Below are positions 13,354 to 15,052 of a DNA stretch of 15,052 nt, piece by piece. Every line of letters begins with the position of its first letter. Position 1 is the stretch's first letter. Under the pieces are notes generated by a model. It did no database searches, was not told the DNA's origin, and was given only the letters and a program-made list of their open reading frames with translations. The position numbers were made by a program, and so were the translations under genes. This DNA is from an uncultured Lachnospiraceae bacterium (GTDB lineage Bacteria; Bacillota; Clostridia; Lachnospirales; Lachnospiraceae), in assembly GCA_910583815.1 (NCBI GenBank), contig CAJTZB010000048.1, positions 1 through 15,052 of the forward strand, written 5' to 3'.

Positions 13354-14718
13354 CTACTTCGCAAATTCTTTCAGAAGATAATATTCCCCATCAATGACAA
13401 CACCTCTTGAAAAACATCGGTCGATTTCTCCGTTAATAATATAATCTGAGCATTTCTGCAGTGTTTCATCAATGAAAAATACCCCTTTGCCATCGTAGAC
13501 AAGCATCTTTCCGTTTACAAAGCAGCCGCTTGCATCTGCATACTTTGTAGCCAAATTGCCATCCAAATCCAAAAATTCTGCGCTATTATCTGTATATGCC
13601 ACCGTATAGTTACTTCCGAATTCTACCCAAGTATATTTTTCTTCTGTCAGCACACGTTCTCCGCAGCAGACAGCATAACGGTAATTCGTTTTATCTTCTT
13701 TGTAAGCAGAAACTGCCATTGTGGTGGCACTGCCGCCATCCTGCATCCGGAATGCCCTCTGGTACTGCTCCGGAAACCGAATCATTTCAAAAGTATCCAC
13801 GTTCAGATGTGCCGTATAAGCCTTCTGTTCATCCATTAAAAAACCCGGAACCGAGTCATAGACCGAAACCCGCAGCCATCCGTCATAAAAAGAATCCTCT
13901 GCCCATGTATAATTTCCAATAAAATTATACTGCCTGCGGTTTACTCCTTCCTCAAGCGGAATAACCCTGCTCGTACAGCCTTCTGCCGTAATATAATAAA
14001 TTATGTTCTCTGTGCCGCTTCTTCGTATTGCGACTGCCCTTCCCATCTTATCCTGAAGCGTAAACAGCCCGACATCCTGATATGTTCCGGCCGCCTCATA
14101 CAAAATCTGCCCGGTCTCTGCATTCCGGTACTGTACGCCGTAATATCCTGAAGTCTCCTCTTCAGACAGCAGCGTCTTTATCTGCATACCACCAGCATAG
14201 ACGATTGCACTCCGGTAACGGTAACCCTCTTTGCTTTCCAAGTCATAGTCCAGCTTGTCCTCATATACCTTATGTAACGTTCCTGCCTCATCATAGACAA
14301 ACCAGCGTCCGTCCTTTTCAAGCTCTGCCCACCCGGCTGCATCCATATAGCTGCAGCGCTCAAAAGAAAAATCTTCCAAAATCTCACCGGCAACTGTAAC
14401 AATGCCCCACTTTCCTTCTTTTTTCGCAAGGCAGACCATACTGTCCTTTGTAAACGGAATCACTCTTTCATAGGATACCCCAAGGTTTTCTGTCATTTTC
14501 TGCTTTTCTTCTATCTTTTTCAGCCGCCATTTTAACAGCTTTTCCATTGCCTCCGTTGGTGCCGACTTGCCTGATGCCACATCTTCCGCCCGCCGTGGCA
14601 CTTCTGTAGGCACCGCCTGATTTTTAGGCCCCCATGCCTCTTGTTTACATGCCCCAAAAGACAGCAGGGAAAGAAGCGCCAACACACATCCAAAGCTTTG
14701 TATTCTGATTTTTTTCAT
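13354..14718 (-). CDS. Lipoprotein with a WG-like repeat, paralogue of the next gene
   Basis: A 454-residue lipoprotein from the ATG at 14718. The signal peptide MKKIRIQSFGCVLALLSLLS ends in a lipobox FGAC with Cys24 as the lipidated residue, so it should sit on the outer face of the membrane. A charged linker (about 45-80) precedes a WG-like unit at about 99-120 (EGKWGIVTVAGEI) and a long beta-rich domain like that of the next gene. The start is uncertain: GTG 14760 and TTG 14754 are in frame, and GAGG lies 9 bases before the TTG. They would add 14 or 12 basic residues before the signal peptide. The ATG itself has no good ribosome site. It is first in the envelope operon. Function unknown. 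Confidence 0.85.
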   Translation of the reverse strand: MKKIRIQSFGCVLALLSLLSFGACKQEAWGPKNQAVPTEVPRRAEDVASGKSAPTEAMEKLLKWRLKKIEEKQKMTENLGVSYERVIPFTKDSMVCLAKKEGKWGIVTVAGEILEDFSFERCSYMDAAGWAELEKDGRWFVYDEAGTLHKVYEDKLDYDLESKEGYRYRSAIVYAGGMQIKTLLSEEETSGYYGVQYRNAETGQILYEAAGTYQDVGLFTLQDKMGRAVAIRRSGTENIIYYITAEGCTSRVIPLEEGVNRRQYNFIGNYTWAEDSFYDGWLRVSVYDSVPGFLMDEQKAYTAHLNVDTFEMIRFPEQYQRAFRMQDGGSATTMAVSAYKEDKTNYRYAVCCGERVLTEEKYTWVEFGSNYTVAYTDNSAEFLDLDGNLATKYADASGCFVNGKMLVYDGKGVFFIDETLQKCSDYIINGEIDRCFSRGVVIDGEYYLLKEFAK

Positions 14719-14812
14719 CTGGTTTCTTGTACGCTGGTTTCCTTTACTTCGCAATGGCACATACCTCTTTCTTTTCCATTTGCAGCATCTGTCACCGACG
14801 CTAGTACTATAT

Positions 14813-14841
14813 ATTATACTCTACTTTTTTCAGCTTGAAAA
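14813..14841 (-). promoter_or_regulatory. Promoter of the envelope operon
   Basis: A perfect TATAAT (14813-14818) lies 17 bases downstream of TTTTCA (14836-14841; four of six consensus positions) on the minus strand. It is about 50-100 bases before the candidate lipoprotein start codons. Confidence 0.65.
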
Positions 14842-14915
14842 GTATAAGACAAGTGGAATTTCTGTACAAAAATACGGCGGCTTTTTTCTTTGCAAGAATT
14901 CTATCAGCACAAGCA

Positions 14916-14960
14916 AAAGCCTTCTGTATGATACCGTAATCATATCACACAGAAGGCTTT
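14916..14960. terminator. Strong hairpin terminator, possibly bidirectional
   Basis: A 12-bp perfect stem, AAAGCCTTCTGT (14916-14927) with ACAGAAGGCTTT (14949-14960). Inside it, a second hairpin (TATGAT and ATCATA around 14927-14943) is possible. A good T-run (GTTTTTTC) follows on the plus strand and a weaker one (TTTTGCTT) on the minus strand. All supported genes are on the minus strand, so it most likely ends the gene at 14978-15052. Confidence 0.8.
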
Positions 14961-14977
14961 GTTTTTTCTGTCAATCT

Positions 14978-15052
14978 TTATTCTTCTTTATCCCTGCCTT
15001 TAAAGTATCCCTTCAAAAAAACTATAATACCTATCACTGCAATATAATCAGT
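14978..15052 (-). CDS. C-terminal end of an unidentified membrane protein
   Basis: The frame is open from the right edge to a TAA at 14978-14980. It gives 24 residues ending in VIGIIVFLKGYFKGRDKEE: a hydrophobic stretch followed by a charged tail, as at the end of a membrane protein. A strong hairpin terminator follows 18 bases later, which supports a real gene end. The family cannot be recognised from this fragment. Confidence 0.55.
   Translation of the reverse strand, partial: TDYIAVIGIIVFLKGYFKGRDKEE

Overview
The window looks like core chromosome of a low-to-mid GC Clostridia, most likely Lachnospiraceae. This rests on the HrcA/CIRCE-controlled groESL, the Gln-tRNA synthetase variant, and several small families (DUF6062-, DUF6106- and DUF3810-like) that I associate with that group. 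It is an inference from gene content; there is no rRNA. Every gene I can support lies on the minus strand, so transcription runs from high to low coordinates.

Layout in the direction of transcription: the last 24 codons of an unidentified membrane protein (14978-15052) and a hairpin terminator; a three-gene envelope operon (13354-14718 lipoprotein, 11935-13338 membrane-anchored paralogue with a WG-like repeat, 10766-11938 DUF3810-like membrane zinc protein) behind a promoter at 14813-14841; glnS; a DUF2225 zinc-ribbon protein and its terminator; a 760-base gene desert (7263-8025); a GNAT acetyltransferase and a DUF6062 cysteine-rich protein, 24 bases apart; groES-groEL under a perfect CIRCE operator; a small two-helix membrane protein whose promoter is embedded in the groEL terminator; guaB (IMP dehydrogenase) with a near-consensus promoter; a PilZ-domain protein with its own promoter; a strongly structured intergenic stretch; and the first 345 codons of an M16C zinc metallopeptidase running off the left edge.

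Most of this is housekeeping: chaperonin, GTP synthesis and tRNA charging. The least explained part is the gene desert. It holds two copies, in inverted orientation, of a roughly 250-base near-palindromic element. Each copy folds on itself through a multi-segment stem, and several differences between the copies occur as matched changes on both sides of the stem. No transposase, reverse transcriptase or coding frame accompanies them. They are either MITE-like elements or a structured RNA/DNA family.

Secondary points are the envelope operon with tandem paralogues, the non-canonical KMSKS region of GlnRS, the promoter-in-terminator arrangement after groEL, and a repeated start-site context (Shine-Dalgarno, C, decoy ATGG) at three genes.
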